DNA from: Clavaria fumosa
Taxonomy: Eukaryota > Basidiomycota > Agaricomycetes > Agaricales > Clavariaceae
Reading direction: 5' to 3'
Assembly (NCBI GenBank): GCA_951802425.1
Contig: OX637794.1
Coordinates: 248,001-312,000, forward strand
DNA: 64,000 bases
Shown: positions 21,744-35,772 of the stretch, in pieces
Numbering within the stretch: position 1 is the first letter of the stretch
Layout of the letters: each line of letters begins with the position of its first letter
Made by a program: the position numbers and the translations under genes
Notes under the pieces: generated by a model
The model's database searches: none
The model's input: the letters and a program-made list of their open reading frames with translations, nothing else
What the model was told of the DNA's origin: nothing

Positions 21744-23928
21744 CTAAACAGCCATACTGTTTCGTCTAGCCCTCCCATCCCAAAGACTGGTGCTCTCGCT
21801 GTGCATGGCTAAGGTGGAACTCTTCCTCCGGTTGTCAAGGCTCATTCGAGTGCCACTGAGCTCCACATCCGCCTGCGCACCGTCACTGTCGTCCCTATAT
21901 TCATCGCCGCCATTAGAGCGCGAGCGTGACTTCTTGCGCTTCACCACTAGCACCGCCGTCGGTCCCGTCGACGATGAAGAGGATGGCGTTGGGCCCGGAG
22001 CCGGAGCCGGCGGCGGGGTGGGGTGAGCCAATTTAGATGTGCCCGCAACGGCGGCATGCACGGACTGAGCCCTCTCTTCGGACTGTTCAGGTGAGGCATG
22101 GTCTGTGGCGGAAGAACGTGGCTTTGTCGAGGACAGAGTCCCAGGCGGCGGATCTGGTTTCCTCATTTTTCTGGTGGCCAGAGCGAGTTCAGTTCTTTCG
22201 GCTTAGAAAACAGAATGAAGATATACGCAGGAACGCACGTGTTTAGCTTAGGCTCTGTATAATTAACGCTTCTCCTGGCTCTTTTCTCCCTGCCAGAGGA
22301 CCCGACGCTTGAGCTTTTCGTGGCGTCCTCAGCCAACATTTCGACCCCCGGTGGTGGGCTGGCGGAAGGGCGAGGCGATGGGAGGTGTGAAGATTGTGGC
22401 ATCGCGGATGGCATGACAGGAATGTCTGACGTAGGAGTGGAAGGGACCGCCAGGAAAGTCCGGGTGCCGAGGGCCGTTGTAAAGAGGTCAATAGATGGAG
22501 AGTCGTGCTCCTGTACGGATGTCCGTCGTCTGTCGTGACCTGCACAGTTGTCTGTCAATATTAATGTGATGTGCCAAAGTGAAGAGAGCAAATCGGTATA
22601 CCTGATAAGCCGTCTGTCAGGGTAGGCGAATTCGTGACGTCTTTCAGTTTCTTCTCGACTTTGGCGCGAGGTGCTTCCGACACGGCATCGATGCTACTGT
22701 CTTCATTTCCCGAAGCGCGTGAGAGCCTTTTCTGGTCTCGTTCTCGTGATCCGCTGCTACTGCTGCTACTTTCAGTCTCCACTCCCATATTAACGTCTCG
22801 ACCTTTAACATTTTTCTCTTTGGTAGACCGCACACACTGTCCCTCCTTTTCTTTTCCTTTGAGAAGCGAATTAAGAGGCATGTCTCTGGAACGGAATGGG
22901 TCGCGCTTCGAATTTGTGGAGTCGATCAGGGATATATCCAGAATCACTGCAACATCTTCATCTTCGTCTTCGTCTTGCTCCTCCAGTTCCAAGGCCAGAC
23001 CTACTTCTCGTCGCATAGGCGAGCCTCCGGGGACTGGGCTCCCAGCCCTTGGCAAGTCCAGCTCGTTGTTTCGCACCGCACCGTTCAACAGACCGCTCTG
23101 TCTCCTTGTCGGCTTCTTTCGCCTCTCTCTCCCCTCCACAGTCACAGGCAGCCGTGAAGGGTGCTGAATCACAGATACGGGCGTCGTCGCGATCGCGTCG
23201 CGCGGTTTTTCCCTACGCATGACGGGGCCTGGACTCGGCGGCTCGTCTTCCCTGTCTTCTTCCTCTTCTATGCTTGGGACGTCTGGCACGCGCGCGAGGC
23301 GGCGAGGATGGGGAGGGGAGGATGAAGTCGTGGAGGCAGAGGCGGCAGGCGTGGGACGGAGGAGCGTCATGGTAGTCGCCTTCACTTGGGGGGGCGAGGG
23401 AGATGGCGACGAGCGTCCGGGGGCGATATTGAAAGATTGACGGATGCGCGAGAGATGTTTGGCAAGATTAGACGTCTAAAGCGCGGCCAGGTTTCGCAAG
23501 CCTGAGCAACCGCGTTGGTGGAATGGAAAGACACGACTCACGGCAGCTTCAGCGTCGGCCATAATACGCCTAGATTTTTCCTTTTCTTTCTTAAGCTGAG
23601 CGGTAAGTGCTATTTCTGAGGCGCGGAGACGAAGATTTTCGACATAAAGAGTGGATATCTGGCCATTGAGCTCTTCTATGCGGACGCTTAGAGTTGAGTT
23701 GAGTCTGGCGACGGAAAGAATAGCTGTGTCAAGAGACACGTCATTGAGTACAGAGGCAGTGCGTACTTGGTAATATGCTTGTTAGCTAGTAGAAATTTCT
23801 TCTTGACTGCATGAAAGGCTTTTGAACCAGTACGGCTGGGACTGTAAGAAACACATACACGCCTCGAACTCAACCAGCGGATCGGTTTGACGAATATTGA
23901 GGGAATTCCTGGACTGGCGCCTGCTCAT
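21744..23928 (-). CDS. SGO1: Shugoshin, centromeric cohesion protector
   Basis: Shugoshin binds the PP2A phosphatase at the centromere and shields cohesin until anaphase. Exons: 23928-23861, 23818-23542, 23475-22602, 22539-22239, 22170-21744; 648 residues. The N-terminal coiled coil (about residues 22-115) has the family pattern KKKFLLANKHITK, then LNSTLSVRIEEL and YVENLRLRASE. The middle is acidic and low complexity (PSIEEEEDRED, EEQDEDEDEDV). The C-terminal SGO basic motif RRSVNYTEPKLNT-KMRKPD spans the last intron (about residues 500-518) and would bind phosphorylated histone H2A. An in-frame 63 nt stretch (about 23764-23702) inserts 21 residues inside the coiled coil and may be a retained or misread intron. 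The start is supported by a family-like N-terminus just before intron 1. Confidence 0.9.
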
Positions 23929-24953
23929 GCTAGCCAATCCGTGAGCAGAAACGCCCGACGTGAGGTCCAGTTTAAAAATGGCCGTGAAGCAGTTCCGGAG
24001 TAGAAAAAGTTGAGTCTAGCAACGGCTCGACGCGTGCATCAGAGCAAACCGTAAGGCACGTGACACATCGCCGCCACGTTCCTGCACGGCTGACTCAGTG
24101 ACTGATGCTCAGTTTTTCGGCGCATGCATCCTTCTTCGCGGAGTGATGCGAATCCAGAGCTGACATGGTATCAACAATCTTGTACTGAATGGTACTATAC
24201 GTTTCTGACGTGAGTATTGTACCATTTCAGGACTCTGGGATTAGATTCAGCACACAGACTCATCTAGATATCGGATGAAAAATGAAATGGTTCGTTCATT
24301 GACTGGGGAACAATGGATTGATAGGAGCACGACGTGTTATATATACACTGCATCAGAGTAACTACCGCATCCTGTGGGTCCGGACATCATTGCATCAATG
24401 TTGAATTCGCAAGCAATCGTCCTGAAGGATATGGCCCCGTCAACCTCCTGTTCACCTCGCTTTTGCCGGCTGACTCTCTTTATCTTTTGAAAAGCCTCTT
24501 TTCACAGAGGCAATGCGCTTGATATGACTGCAACGAGGATGATCGCGCTGGAGGGTGTGATTTTGTCGTTGAAAACACGTTGAGGAAACCGACAGCGAAG
24601 GCTGATAGCATCGCGGGTGTCCGGGGGTCCTTCCAGGCATGAGGCGAGCCACAAATAAAGATAAACAATAACACCACTCTCCACCGTGGCCTCAGCCCAG
24701 CCACCGCTGAACCATTGAGGACAACCTGCGCGAACAGCTCAAAAAGACAGCTCGAGTGCCGCGTTCTGCCATCGATTCGTCGCTCGAACTATGTTCTCGC
24801 ATTTGTGTACTTGATCTCCCTTGCTAGTAAGCAAATTTCTTCAGGTTTTTTTCCCGACGGGTTCGCTCTTTGTCATAACTCTTGCTATGATCTGTCACTG
24901 ATGTTGCTTGAATCCGCAGCCCCGGACTTCAACGACAAGGATTATACCAAGAA
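23929..24953. other. Intergenic, shugoshin promoter and leader of the next gene
   Basis: No coding frame is supported. The shugoshin promoter lies at the left. The right part may hold a leader intron ending in ccgcag near 24920, before the ATG at 24954. Nothing else is recognised. Confidence 0.45.
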
Positions 24954-26915
24954 ATGAGCTTGACGTCTTCTTATCGCCTATTGGCGGCAAACAGCCCATC
25001 CGTTGCAGCGCCGTCTTTCACGGGCTCTAACGTGACGCCGATCTTGGCTGGCTGCTACAGCTGGCCAGCTTTATCGCACTCGAGCCCGCATCCACACGCG
25101 GATAAGACCCACGATTCCGAATCCTGCCGAGAAAATCGGTTGACGACACAGTACTTACCCTCTCCAGTCTCGACCACCCCTGAAAATGATATTTTTCACG
25201 AGCCGACTGACACTCTAACTGAACCCTTCCCCGTTGATGTCGTTGGCATGTACATGTCTCCACCCCCTTCTGGTTCTCAACCCAAGCACCAAATTCCCCT
25301 GCCTCCTGAACCTTGGACCTGGGCACGCCTTGAGAAAGAGGGCGTTCTAGACTCCCCCCCTGTGTTACGATGCACGACGCAGTACCCGCTTTCTCCGCCA
25401 CCAACTGTCGTCACATCGACGCTCGCCTTGCCACCTAACGACGACGACGAGGACGACAACCACGACATCTCACCAGTTGATGACGGAGATGACGGCGAGC
25501 TGGAGAGAAATTTTGACGAGACCTGTTCACTTTTGTCGCCTTTACCTCCCGAATGGGACGGTAGCACAATATCGGATGGGTTCTCTGCGGCTGGGGATCG
25601 GCTACAGTTATCCACCCTTCCTTCCTCGCGCTGCGACGCAAGCTGTGGATTCCAAGCCCCTCCTTCACCCGTTTATCCTCCGCTATCGTCTGCCGATGGC
25701 GATACAATGGGTCATCTTTGGTTGCCCTGCGAAATGTTTGCAGAAATACCCCCGAGAACCGAAGAGTTGAAGAATTTCTTGGATTTAAGCCCGGGATGCG
25801 CCATTCATCCTAATCCAAATCTGGAAACGCGAACTCTTCCTTTTGAACGCGAGCCGCCAAATCCACTTGAGCCTGTGGGAACGCCGAATCGCTGTTCAAC
25901 GGAGACTCAATGCAGCTTCGTGTGCCGTTATCCCCGTCCCATGCTCCAGCTTCTCAATATACCGCATATCTATCCTGATACCCCATTATCTGCCGTTCAA
26001 AACGACAGTCCCGGATGTTCTCCTGAGGGTCATTCACATCCTACTTTTATGGAACCAAAAAATGATCTACTCCCTTCCCTTTTATCCCCCGCGTCATCTA
26101 CGGCGTCAAGTCCCAGTTCGTATGACCTGCTCTGGACCCCTGATCTTGAGTCTGGTATCCCTTCGCCTCTCTCTTCTCTGACCCTACCACATTTGGCTCT
26201 CACTCATGATGATGACATCGCCATCAGCTCACCGTCACCGTCCCGTCGGTCGACCAGTATGCTGCCCCCTCTAATCAGCGGTGACGACCTTTGTTCCCCA
26301 AGCCGCCACTTGCTTTCGCTTCCTGGAGTTGAAGTGGACGATGAGCTTCTGCCGCTATTCACCCCCGAACTTCCTGCAGAACAATATCCTCTTATCTCGT
26401 ACGAGAAGTCGAATTGTCTGCTTCTCATTGATGATAGTAATGATTTCCCCATACCGCGCTCCCCCTCGCCGGAGGATTTTGACATGGACTTTCAATTGGA
26501 CGGCGAGGTCTCTCCTGAATTCGAGCAGCTATGCGAGCTCAGCAAGAGGTCAAACTCCCTGGAACGTGCAGCGCGCCAGATCGAGGATCAGTTGACGGAG
26601 AGAGGCGCTATCCAAGCACGCAACGAGGCACGTCGCGTTCGCAAGCAGGAGAAGGAGAAAGGAAAAGAGATTGGGGCGTTACTGCGTCTGAAGCTCGGGA
26701 GAGAAACGGCCGCCACCGCCTTGGACGCCGAATGGGGGAGCGGCTGCAGCGCGAAGAAGGCGATCACGCATCTTCCGCAGTTGGTGGCGAGGATGATCTT
26801 TCGGAGACGCGAGTCCTGTCGGCCGCTGGCGAACCGGCGCATCCCTGTCCAAGCTACATTTGTTTACACTCCCTCATCACTCTCAACAGTGATATGGGCC
26901 GAGGATCTCGAATAG
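24954..26915 (+). CDS. Unknown protein, 653 residues, acidic and Ser/Pro rich with basic helical end
   Basis: A single uninterrupted frame with strong fungal codon character. I do not recognise the family. Residues 1-520 are low complexity, with Pro/Ser-rich and acidic stretches (NDDDEDDNHDISPVDDGDD near 163; repeated SPxP and LSPLP motifs). Near the C-terminus a charged helix (about residues 540-595, with ERAARQIEDQLTERGAI and RRVRKQEKEKGKEIG) resembles a basic coiled region but lacks a bZIP or bHLH pattern. No signal peptide or membrane segment is seen. The layout would suit a nuclear regulator; that is inference only. Shugoshin lies divergently upstream, about 1 kb away. Confidence 0.7.
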   Translation: MSLTSSYRLLAANSPSVAAPSFTGSNVTPILAGCYSWPALSHSSPHPHADKTHDSESCRENRLTTQYLPSPVSTTPENDIFHEPTDTLTEPFPVDVVGMYMSPPPSGSQPKHQIPLPPEPWTWARLEKEGVLDSPPVLRCTTQYPLSPPPTVVTSTLALPPNDDDEDDNHDISPVDDGDDGELERNFDETCSLLSPLPPEWDGSTISDGFSAAGDRLQLSTLPSSRCDASCGFQAPPSPVYPPLSSADGDTMGHLWLPCEMFAEIPPRTEELKNFLDLSPGCAIHPNPNLETRTLPFEREPPNPLEPVGTPNRCSTETQCSFVCRYPRPMLQLLNIPHIYPDTPLSAVQNDSPGCSPEGHSHPTFMEPKNDLLPSLLSPASSTASSPSSYDLLWTPDLESGIPSPLSSLTLPHLALTHDDDIAISSPSPSRRSTSMLPPLISGDDLCSPSRHLLSLPGVEVDDELLPLFTPELPAEQYPLISYEKSNCLLLIDDSNDFPIPRSPSPEDFDMDFQLDGEVSPEFEQLCELSKRSNSLERAARQIEDQLTERGAIQARNEARRVRKQEKEKGKEIGALLRLKLGRETAATALDAEWGSGCSAKKAITHLPQLVARMIFRRRESCRPLANRRIPVQATFVYTPSSLSTVIWAEDLE

Positions 26916-27340
26916 CGTCTCCCCGCTTTCTTCTTATTACTGGAAATTGTGCGTTTATAGGTTCCTTTTCCGGCTCTTGTATTGACGACTTAAACGTTCA
27001 AGGGTTTGGACGCAATGTACTAACTATTCTTTCTGTTTCATGCAAACCGTGTAGCTTTTAGCATGATCATCATAACGTACCCGCCTTGAGTAGCTGGTCG
27101 AGTTTTCCTTGTCGATGTGTGCTGTGGCAACGGCTAAATATATGTCTGCGGAACATTGCCCATACTTCGAAAATCAGCTGACGTTGCCCAACATGGCACT
27201 TTTCTCATGGCGCTCGCCCAACATGGTACTTTTCTCATGACGCTCGCCCAACATGGTACTTTTCTCATGGCGCTCGGTATCTATAGATAACGAGGATGAA
27301 TCGAGATGGCGAGGTACTCTAGAGGATCAATCTTCCACCC
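26916..27340. promoter_or_regulatory. Promoter region of the CmcJ-like gene
   Basis: A 425 bp stretch with the 3' end of the upstream gene and a threefold 30 bp tandem repeat (27186-27275) ending 65 bp before the next ATG. No TATA box is convincing. Confidence 0.4.
27186..27275 (+). repeat. Three tandem copies of a 30 bp unit upstream of the CmcJ-like gene
   Basis: The unit begins gcccaacatggtacttttct. Copies at 27186-27215, 27216-27245 and 27246-27275 differ at one or two positions. The array lies 65-155 bp before the start codon, so it could be a promoter element array or part of the leader. Confidence 0.95.
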
Positions 27341-28393
27341 ATGCGCCCTGTCCTGTCCAAGCTGAACTTCTTCGACGCCCATGTCGAGCCTGTCGATTAT
27401 CGTTGGACTCCTGAGACCGAGCACCTACGGCCAATTAATGATCTGAGTCCAAACACTCATGAAGTCGAGATCCTTGACATGCGCAGTCTCTCCGTCGAAG
27501 AGCGCACAACGAAGGGCTTGACGCTCGAGAAAGCCGGTTTTGAGACACTGCAGGGATGGGGTGAAGATGGGGAAAGTGTTGCTAAAGGATGGGCCGAGCG
27601 AAAGTGGCAAGATCCAGCATGGGTCGAAACAGAATATTATTCGTATGTCAAGAGGTGAATTCAGGAACACTAACACTCCGATGCTGAGCGCTGAGCGCTG
27701 AGCTTCCGCAGGCTTTTAGGCAAGAAATTCAACGCTACTCGGATACTTGTATACGACCATACAATTCGTCAGCGCCCCTTTCCACCCACAAGAGCTGCAG
27801 ATGGGACTTTGATAAGACATCCACCGGCACAGGTAGACTACGCTCTCATTGGATCCATTACAGGTTCTGACGGCATTAATGACACAGCAAACACACATCG
27901 ACCAGAATTATTGGGCTGCGATCGAACGCATTCGTCGCCATCTGGGAGACGATGCAGCTCAAAGCACCTTAGATGGCAAAGCCAGAGCCATCATCTGCAA
28001 CATCTGGCGTCCTCTCGTCGGCCCGTTACTCGAGCAACCCCTTGCTGCCGCTGATTACCGCACCTTGGATAATGAGAGAGACTTTGAGGCGACAGCTGCC
28101 GCTCCTCCGGGCTGTAGGACGGGCGAGTCCCAAATGCTTCGTTACCATCCCGACCAGAAGTGGTACTACTTATCAGGAATGCAAACCGACGAATGCTTGC
28201 TCTTGAAATGCTTCGACAGCGTTACCAAGGTTAGATCACCACACTCTGTACGTATCCACTTTCCGAACACCCGTCTCCTCTTGGCATTAATATTGATTTT
28301 GCACCGCGCCAGGCATTCATTGACCCCGGAACTCCGCCGAATTCAGAGAGTTGGAGTATGGAAGCTCGCACTATCAGCTTGGTTGAAATCTAG
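27341..28393 (+). CDS. CmcJ/AsaB-like (GA4 desaturase family) oxidoreductase
   Basis: Four exons, 27341-27654, 27712-27832, 27888-28247 and 28313-28393; introns of 55-65 nt; 291 residues, the normal size of this family. Family blocks are LNFFDAHVEP near the N-terminus, VYDHTIRQRPFPP (about residue 119), IRHPPAQQTHIDQ (about 139), ICNIWRPLVGP (about 182), LRYHPDQKWYYLSGMQTDE (about 233-251) and the end SMEARTISLV. Members include the cephamycin protein CmcJ, the aspirochlorine-type AsaB and fungal gibberellin GA4 desaturase. They are cytosolic and often in secondary metabolism, with HxD-type metal ligands likely in HIDQ. The substrate is unknown, and no biosynthetic cluster surrounds it. Confidence 0.9.
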
Positions 28394-29106
28394 ATGGAAG
28401 GAAGGAGTACAAATGTGGAGATCATGACCACCGTAACTATAACGATCTTTCCCCAAGCCAAAGAACATCTCGGCAGGCAGCCCCAGCTGTAGAATAGCTG
28501 TCTGTACATCTTACCCCTCAATACCATGACTGGAAGGTGTGGAGATAAAGTTGAAAGTTACACAGCTCGGGATTTCCCACCCTACTTGTCAAGACTCACC
28601 TGATTGTAGTCCTGTAAGAGATACTGGGCAGGGCCAAATATATCTTGAGGAAGTGCCAAAACTGGAACCATGATCAGGGCCCTCTTGAAGAGTATGCTAT
28701 TGCTCACCTCTGCATTTTGTGCAGGGGCAGCTTCATGGTGAAGATTTGAGGATGCAATGGTCACCATGGGGTAGGCCATTTGCATATTCCAGTGTATTTG
28801 TTAAATGAGTGTTCCTTCAATGATCTGATCTGCAATCAAGGAAGGTAATGTGGGTCTTAATAAATTGGCACTTGTGGAGGGAATGTTCCTGAGAAATAAA
28901 AACACTGAATTCTGAATCATATGACAGTCTTCAAATCACGTGACTGTTCACTTTCGCTTTCCAGTGAGCGACTCACTGCTCAGACCTGCACGAGGATGGC
29001 GGACCCTTTGTCAACGGTGCGTCTGAGCGCATTCCTTTCCCAGCTGTTGAGTCTAGTCTAAGCACTTTTTTGATAGTGCGCAGGCAATGGAGAGGCAGAA
29101 CTGATA
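28394..29106. other. No recognised gene (713 bp)
   Basis: Short frames only, without family resemblance. It contains the 3' end of the CmcJ-like gene and the promoter of the gene at 29107, including a CACGTG at 28937-28942. Confidence 0.5.
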
Positions 29107-30902
29107 ATGCGTCCGAAAACACTTTACACTGCAGTATTTCGCGCTCCAGAGCAGATGGAACCACCATCGTCTTCGCCCTCGTCTATGTCCAGTACGAACC
29201 CAACGCCTTCTCCTCCCTCCTGGGTCCATCTTCTTTCCAAGCGGCACCTTCTTCTTGCGTCCCTACCTCCCGATTACTCACCTCCTCCTTCACCTCCTCT
29301 TTCACCCCAGAACGTTGCTCTACGGATGGAGCACATGCACGCGTGCGGGTGCGCATGGGAGAGCATGCGGTTAAGCTGCATTAGGAGGGGCTACAAGCCA
29401 CCACCTTTACCCTTGGCCCGCCCGGACCCTATCTTAACGCAGGGGTGGAAACTTGCCGAGACAGAGGAGGAATGGTTCGAATGGGAGGCCCAAGTGGAGG
29501 CTGAGACTAACCTAAAACGGAGGGTCGAGGGTTGGCAGGCAGGTATTGGGAGTATTTCGGAAGCGGAGGTTGACGGTCCTGCGAGCTTCCAGTCTCACGT
29601 ACGCGTCTCCGAGGCAAACGAACGAGCGGTGGAGACGGTCGAGATCAGGGATGAGACAAATTCCGGCCTTCCTATCTTGAAGCCGAGTAATACCCTCAAG
29701 AAAGCTCATCCAATGTTGGAATTTCCAGTTGTGAAGCCGTCGAGCGCACCTGCTAATACACTTGCGAAGCGAATGAAGAAGGGGTATCATCCGCCGCAAT
29801 CTGTCGCTGCAGAAGTCGAAGTCGCCCCTCACCTTTCTTCAGACATATCACAACCATCAGAGCTTTCTTTGCATAAACCTCTGGTACCTGTCCACATTGC
29901 GGACGTTTTTGATCGTGTCAGTACACTTCATACTATCCGATGCGTGGGGTTTGTGACAAATACCGATTTGTGCAGGACTACCTCCCGCCATCATTCCCTG
30001 CTCGCTTGCCTGCTTCAACTCCTCTTGTCTCTCGGTCCAAGCCGCCACCAATTACTGCGTCACATTCGATCTTGGATCTTGGCCACTCCCCTTTGCCATT
30101 ACCCCAATCTCACTTCTCTGCGACCCCGCCTAGCATGCCTATTCATATTTATTCTCCACCAATTGCTTTTGAGTTGAATCCCCATGACCAAAGCGAGATG
30201 CCAAGCTCGGCTGCGCCACCACCACGATCGACACCCCCGCGGCTGCCCACCCCTACCCCTCCCGGCCTCCGGCTCATCTCAGAACATGCAAAGTTGGTAG
30301 GCCTGATATTGCAAGACTCACAAGAAATATTTATGCCTTCGACGCCGGACCACGGATTTCAGGCGGAAAGCAAGGCCTTGCCCACCTTGACGGAGTTGCT
30401 GGCTTCCTCAAACGTAAAGCCACGGCCTACCCCGCGCAAGAACTTGGACTGGGTTCGTAGTCCAGGCGTTGAGAGGGATATGTCACCGTTTGGGGGTGGA
30501 CGGGACAAAGTTGAGAATGATGGTCACCAGTCTGAACATGGGGACCGAGTCAAGACACACGGTGGCATGCCAGCGCCGCCGCTTGAATACCCTTTTGACG
30601 GTCATGCGCCGCTCTCGCCCTTGGTGGCGCCGGCCACCAAGCTCATGCATCGGCACCAGCAGTCGGAGGAGGCCCTCTTCCGCCCAGAATACATGTCCAC
30701 CCAGATTCCGGGGAACTGTGCGGGGCCGACGATGTCCGGGGCAGCAGCGACAGAGACGGCGAGAGGTGGGAGTAGTGACATCCTCTGGTACGGTTCGCAA
30801 CTCGAGTTCGAGGCCCAAGTGGATCGGGTCAGTGAGTTGTTGGAACGTGATATTGATTTCGATGGCTGGCTTAGGGATGTTCGAGTTGACGAGGAGGTAT
30901 GA
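29107..30902 (+). CDS. Unknown protein, 578 residues, Pro-rich
   Basis: Two exons, 29107-29916 and 29976-30902, with a 59 nt intron (GTCAGT...GTGCAG) that keeps frame. No known domain is recognised. Residues 15-70 are Ser/Pro rich. A segment with WKLAETEEEWFEWEAQVEAE (about 117-136) looks helical and may be the conserved core. The middle has repeated Pro-rich runs (PPPRSTPPRLPTPTPPG). The C-terminus again has a helical, acidic piece (YGSQLEFEAQVDRVSELLER, then IDFDGWLRDVRVDEE) that echoes the first in its FEAQV/WEAQV wording. The second exon has a stronger coding character than the start, so the true ATG could be slightly downstream (29155). Confidence 0.7.
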
Positions 30903-31357
30903 TATGATGTAACATCGGGTTTTCGGCTTTACGTTTGGGTGGATGAACTCTCCTGGAAATGTGTAATGTACAATTTCTGAAGTAGGATACAGGAAACGTC
31001 TGCTACGCGATTGTATATGTTGTCCTGCGCAAATGCTGGACGATTGGTAGAGGTGGTATACTGTCCCTGCTACCTCCCAAAGATCTTCTGGAGAATGCGG
31101 ACGAATCAAGAGTGAGGTTGACTAGCGTAACAAGGTAGGTAAAACATCTAAAGCGTGCAGCAGAGACAGATAACCCAATTGAGCGGTATAACTCTCCCAG
31201 TCCATATGACCGCAAGGGCTTACATTTGCACATGACCCAAACAGAAAAAAAAAGGCAAGTTGTGAAAATCAGCGAGTAGTTAAAATAAAAATTGGGTCAG
31301 CAAAGCTTCCTGGGCACCTCTCGCCGAAGTTCTTGCCCCGTTGGTCCATTTGGCCTG
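30903..31357. terminator. Convergent 3' region before the SRPK gene
   Basis: A 455 bp stretch between two convergent stop codons. It is A/T rich near 31240-31300 (aaaaataaaaattggg). It should hold both poly(A) sites. No other feature is seen. Confidence 0.4.
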
Positions 31358-34336
<2,979 letters not shown>

Positions 34337-35173
34337 ATGCGCCAACGTGAAATATGCTACCGACCCGGCATTGATGTCGCCTCGCTCACACCGCGACCGT
34401 CGGACGTAGAGTACAGCAAGGTCAGCAACACCAAGCTCCGCTGCTCATCACCGTCACAGCCGGGCGCGGCGCGGCGCTGGGCGGCGCTCGGGGGGATGTT
34501 TCAGTTTGGGCGGTGCGGGAATCCGCAGCGCCGTTGCGGGCGCGGCGGTTGGATGGACCTTCGGAACATCGAGCGGATCTCCCAGCGTGGGCAAGAAGAC
34601 ACCGCCGCCCTCGATGCCACCGTGCCAACCATGCCAACCATGCCAGCCTTCTCCCACCACGGCGCTGCCGGGATGCTGGCGTACAGCAGCAGCCCAACAG
34701 TGTACTCGTCATCACCTTCATCGTCGTCACCTTCGTCGTCGTCACCTCCATCAACGCCACCGCACCGAGCGCCGCATCCAGGAGCGCGAGAGCAGGATAA
34801 TGAGCTATTGTTCCGGCCGCCAGCGATGCCCTACACACAGCCTTCATCATCTTCATTCTCGCCGTCTCTCTCGACCGTGCACCTCGAGCTCGCCCTCCCC
34901 GGCCCGCTGTGCCTCCCAGGCACATACGACCACCCCATCTCGCTCATCGGGCCAGAGCCTGCCGCCATGTCCGTCATCGACTTGACGTCTCCGTCGCCAC
35001 CACGCGCTGTGTCTGGTTTGCTCTCGTCAATCTCGATCACGATCCCCGTCGTGGGCGCCGCTCCTTTGGACAGCGAAGACATTCAGTATTGGACGGAGTC
35101 GTCGATCTCTCCCTCGACTGGCGCTCCTGTACGGACATTTCCGGGTGGGACCAAGTTCATGGAGTCCCTGTGA
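34337..35173 (+). CDS. Hypothetical protein, 278 residues, Ser/Pro rich
   Basis: One frame with no recognised domain. Residues 1-90 are basic and Gly/Arg rich. A Ser/Pro low-complexity block follows (about 115-155, coded by tcgtcgtcacc-type repeats). The C-terminal part has AAMSVIDLTSPSPP (about 207), where VIDLTS resembles a SUMO-interacting motif. The 5' end may contain an unrecognised intron (GTCAGC at 34421) and the start is uncertain. The high GC and simple-sequence content could create a spurious long frame, so this is a tentative gene. Confidence 0.45.
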   Translation: MRQREICYRPGIDVASLTPRPSDVEYSKVSNTKLRCSSPSQPGAARRWAALGGMFQFGRCGNPQRRCGRGGWMDLRNIERISQRGQEDTAALDATVPTMPTMPAFSHHGAAGMLAYSSSPTVYSSSPSSSSPSSSSPPSTPPHRAPHPGAREQDNELLFRPPAMPYTQPSSSSFSPSLSTVHLELALPGPLCLPGTYDHPISLIGPEPAAMSVIDLTSPSPPRAVSGLLSSISITIPVVGAAPLDSEDIQYWTESSISPSTGAPVRTFPGGTKFMESL

Positions 35174-35772
35174 CAGTTGATTTCTTCTTGGTAGTCCCAG
35201 AGGTTCTCTTAACAGATCTTTTCACAACGTTTGGTCGGTTGTGATACCATGTCGCCCCAAATATGTTGCATTCATTTATTTTGGGAAATAATGGATTTAT
35301 TACCCGTAGTCGATTTCTTAGTATACACCCTTTGCATGTATGACCCATGAGCCTGTCCTCGTTGACCGATGTCCTCGGCCTCAACACTCATTAGAATACC
35401 AATCCTCACGTTTTGTACTCACAGGTCAGTAGGTCGTGGATGAAGCAGGGCAGAGAATACCCAGTGATGGTTCATACGAACAATGCACAAACGAGTCCAT
35501 GCTGCTATGGGCATCAATAAATTGCCGCAAGACCACCTTCAGCACCTTGTACAGATATAGAACACTAAACTAGTGCATTGGGAAGACACTCCATATACAC
35601 AGCTGCCAGTGAGCGTTGTTGGTTGACCACTGAATGACCGGTGGTTGGCCTCAGCCACCAGATCCATCGTCCCGCGACGCACCCCACCTGCGCGAGGAGC
35701 AGTGTGGGCCAAACCCCAAGGCATGACCGATGACTGAGGGAAGGCTCTTTCTGGCGTCTGTCCACAGACGCC
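35174..35772. other. Convergent 3' region, no gene
   Basis: 599 bp between the convergent stop codons of the hypothetical gene and the nucleoporin-like gene. Only short frames occur. Nothing is recognised apart from likely poly(A) sites. Confidence 0.45.

Noticed and set aside
24954..26915. bZIP factor
   Set aside because: The basic helix lacks the N-x7-R spacing and a leucine heptad.
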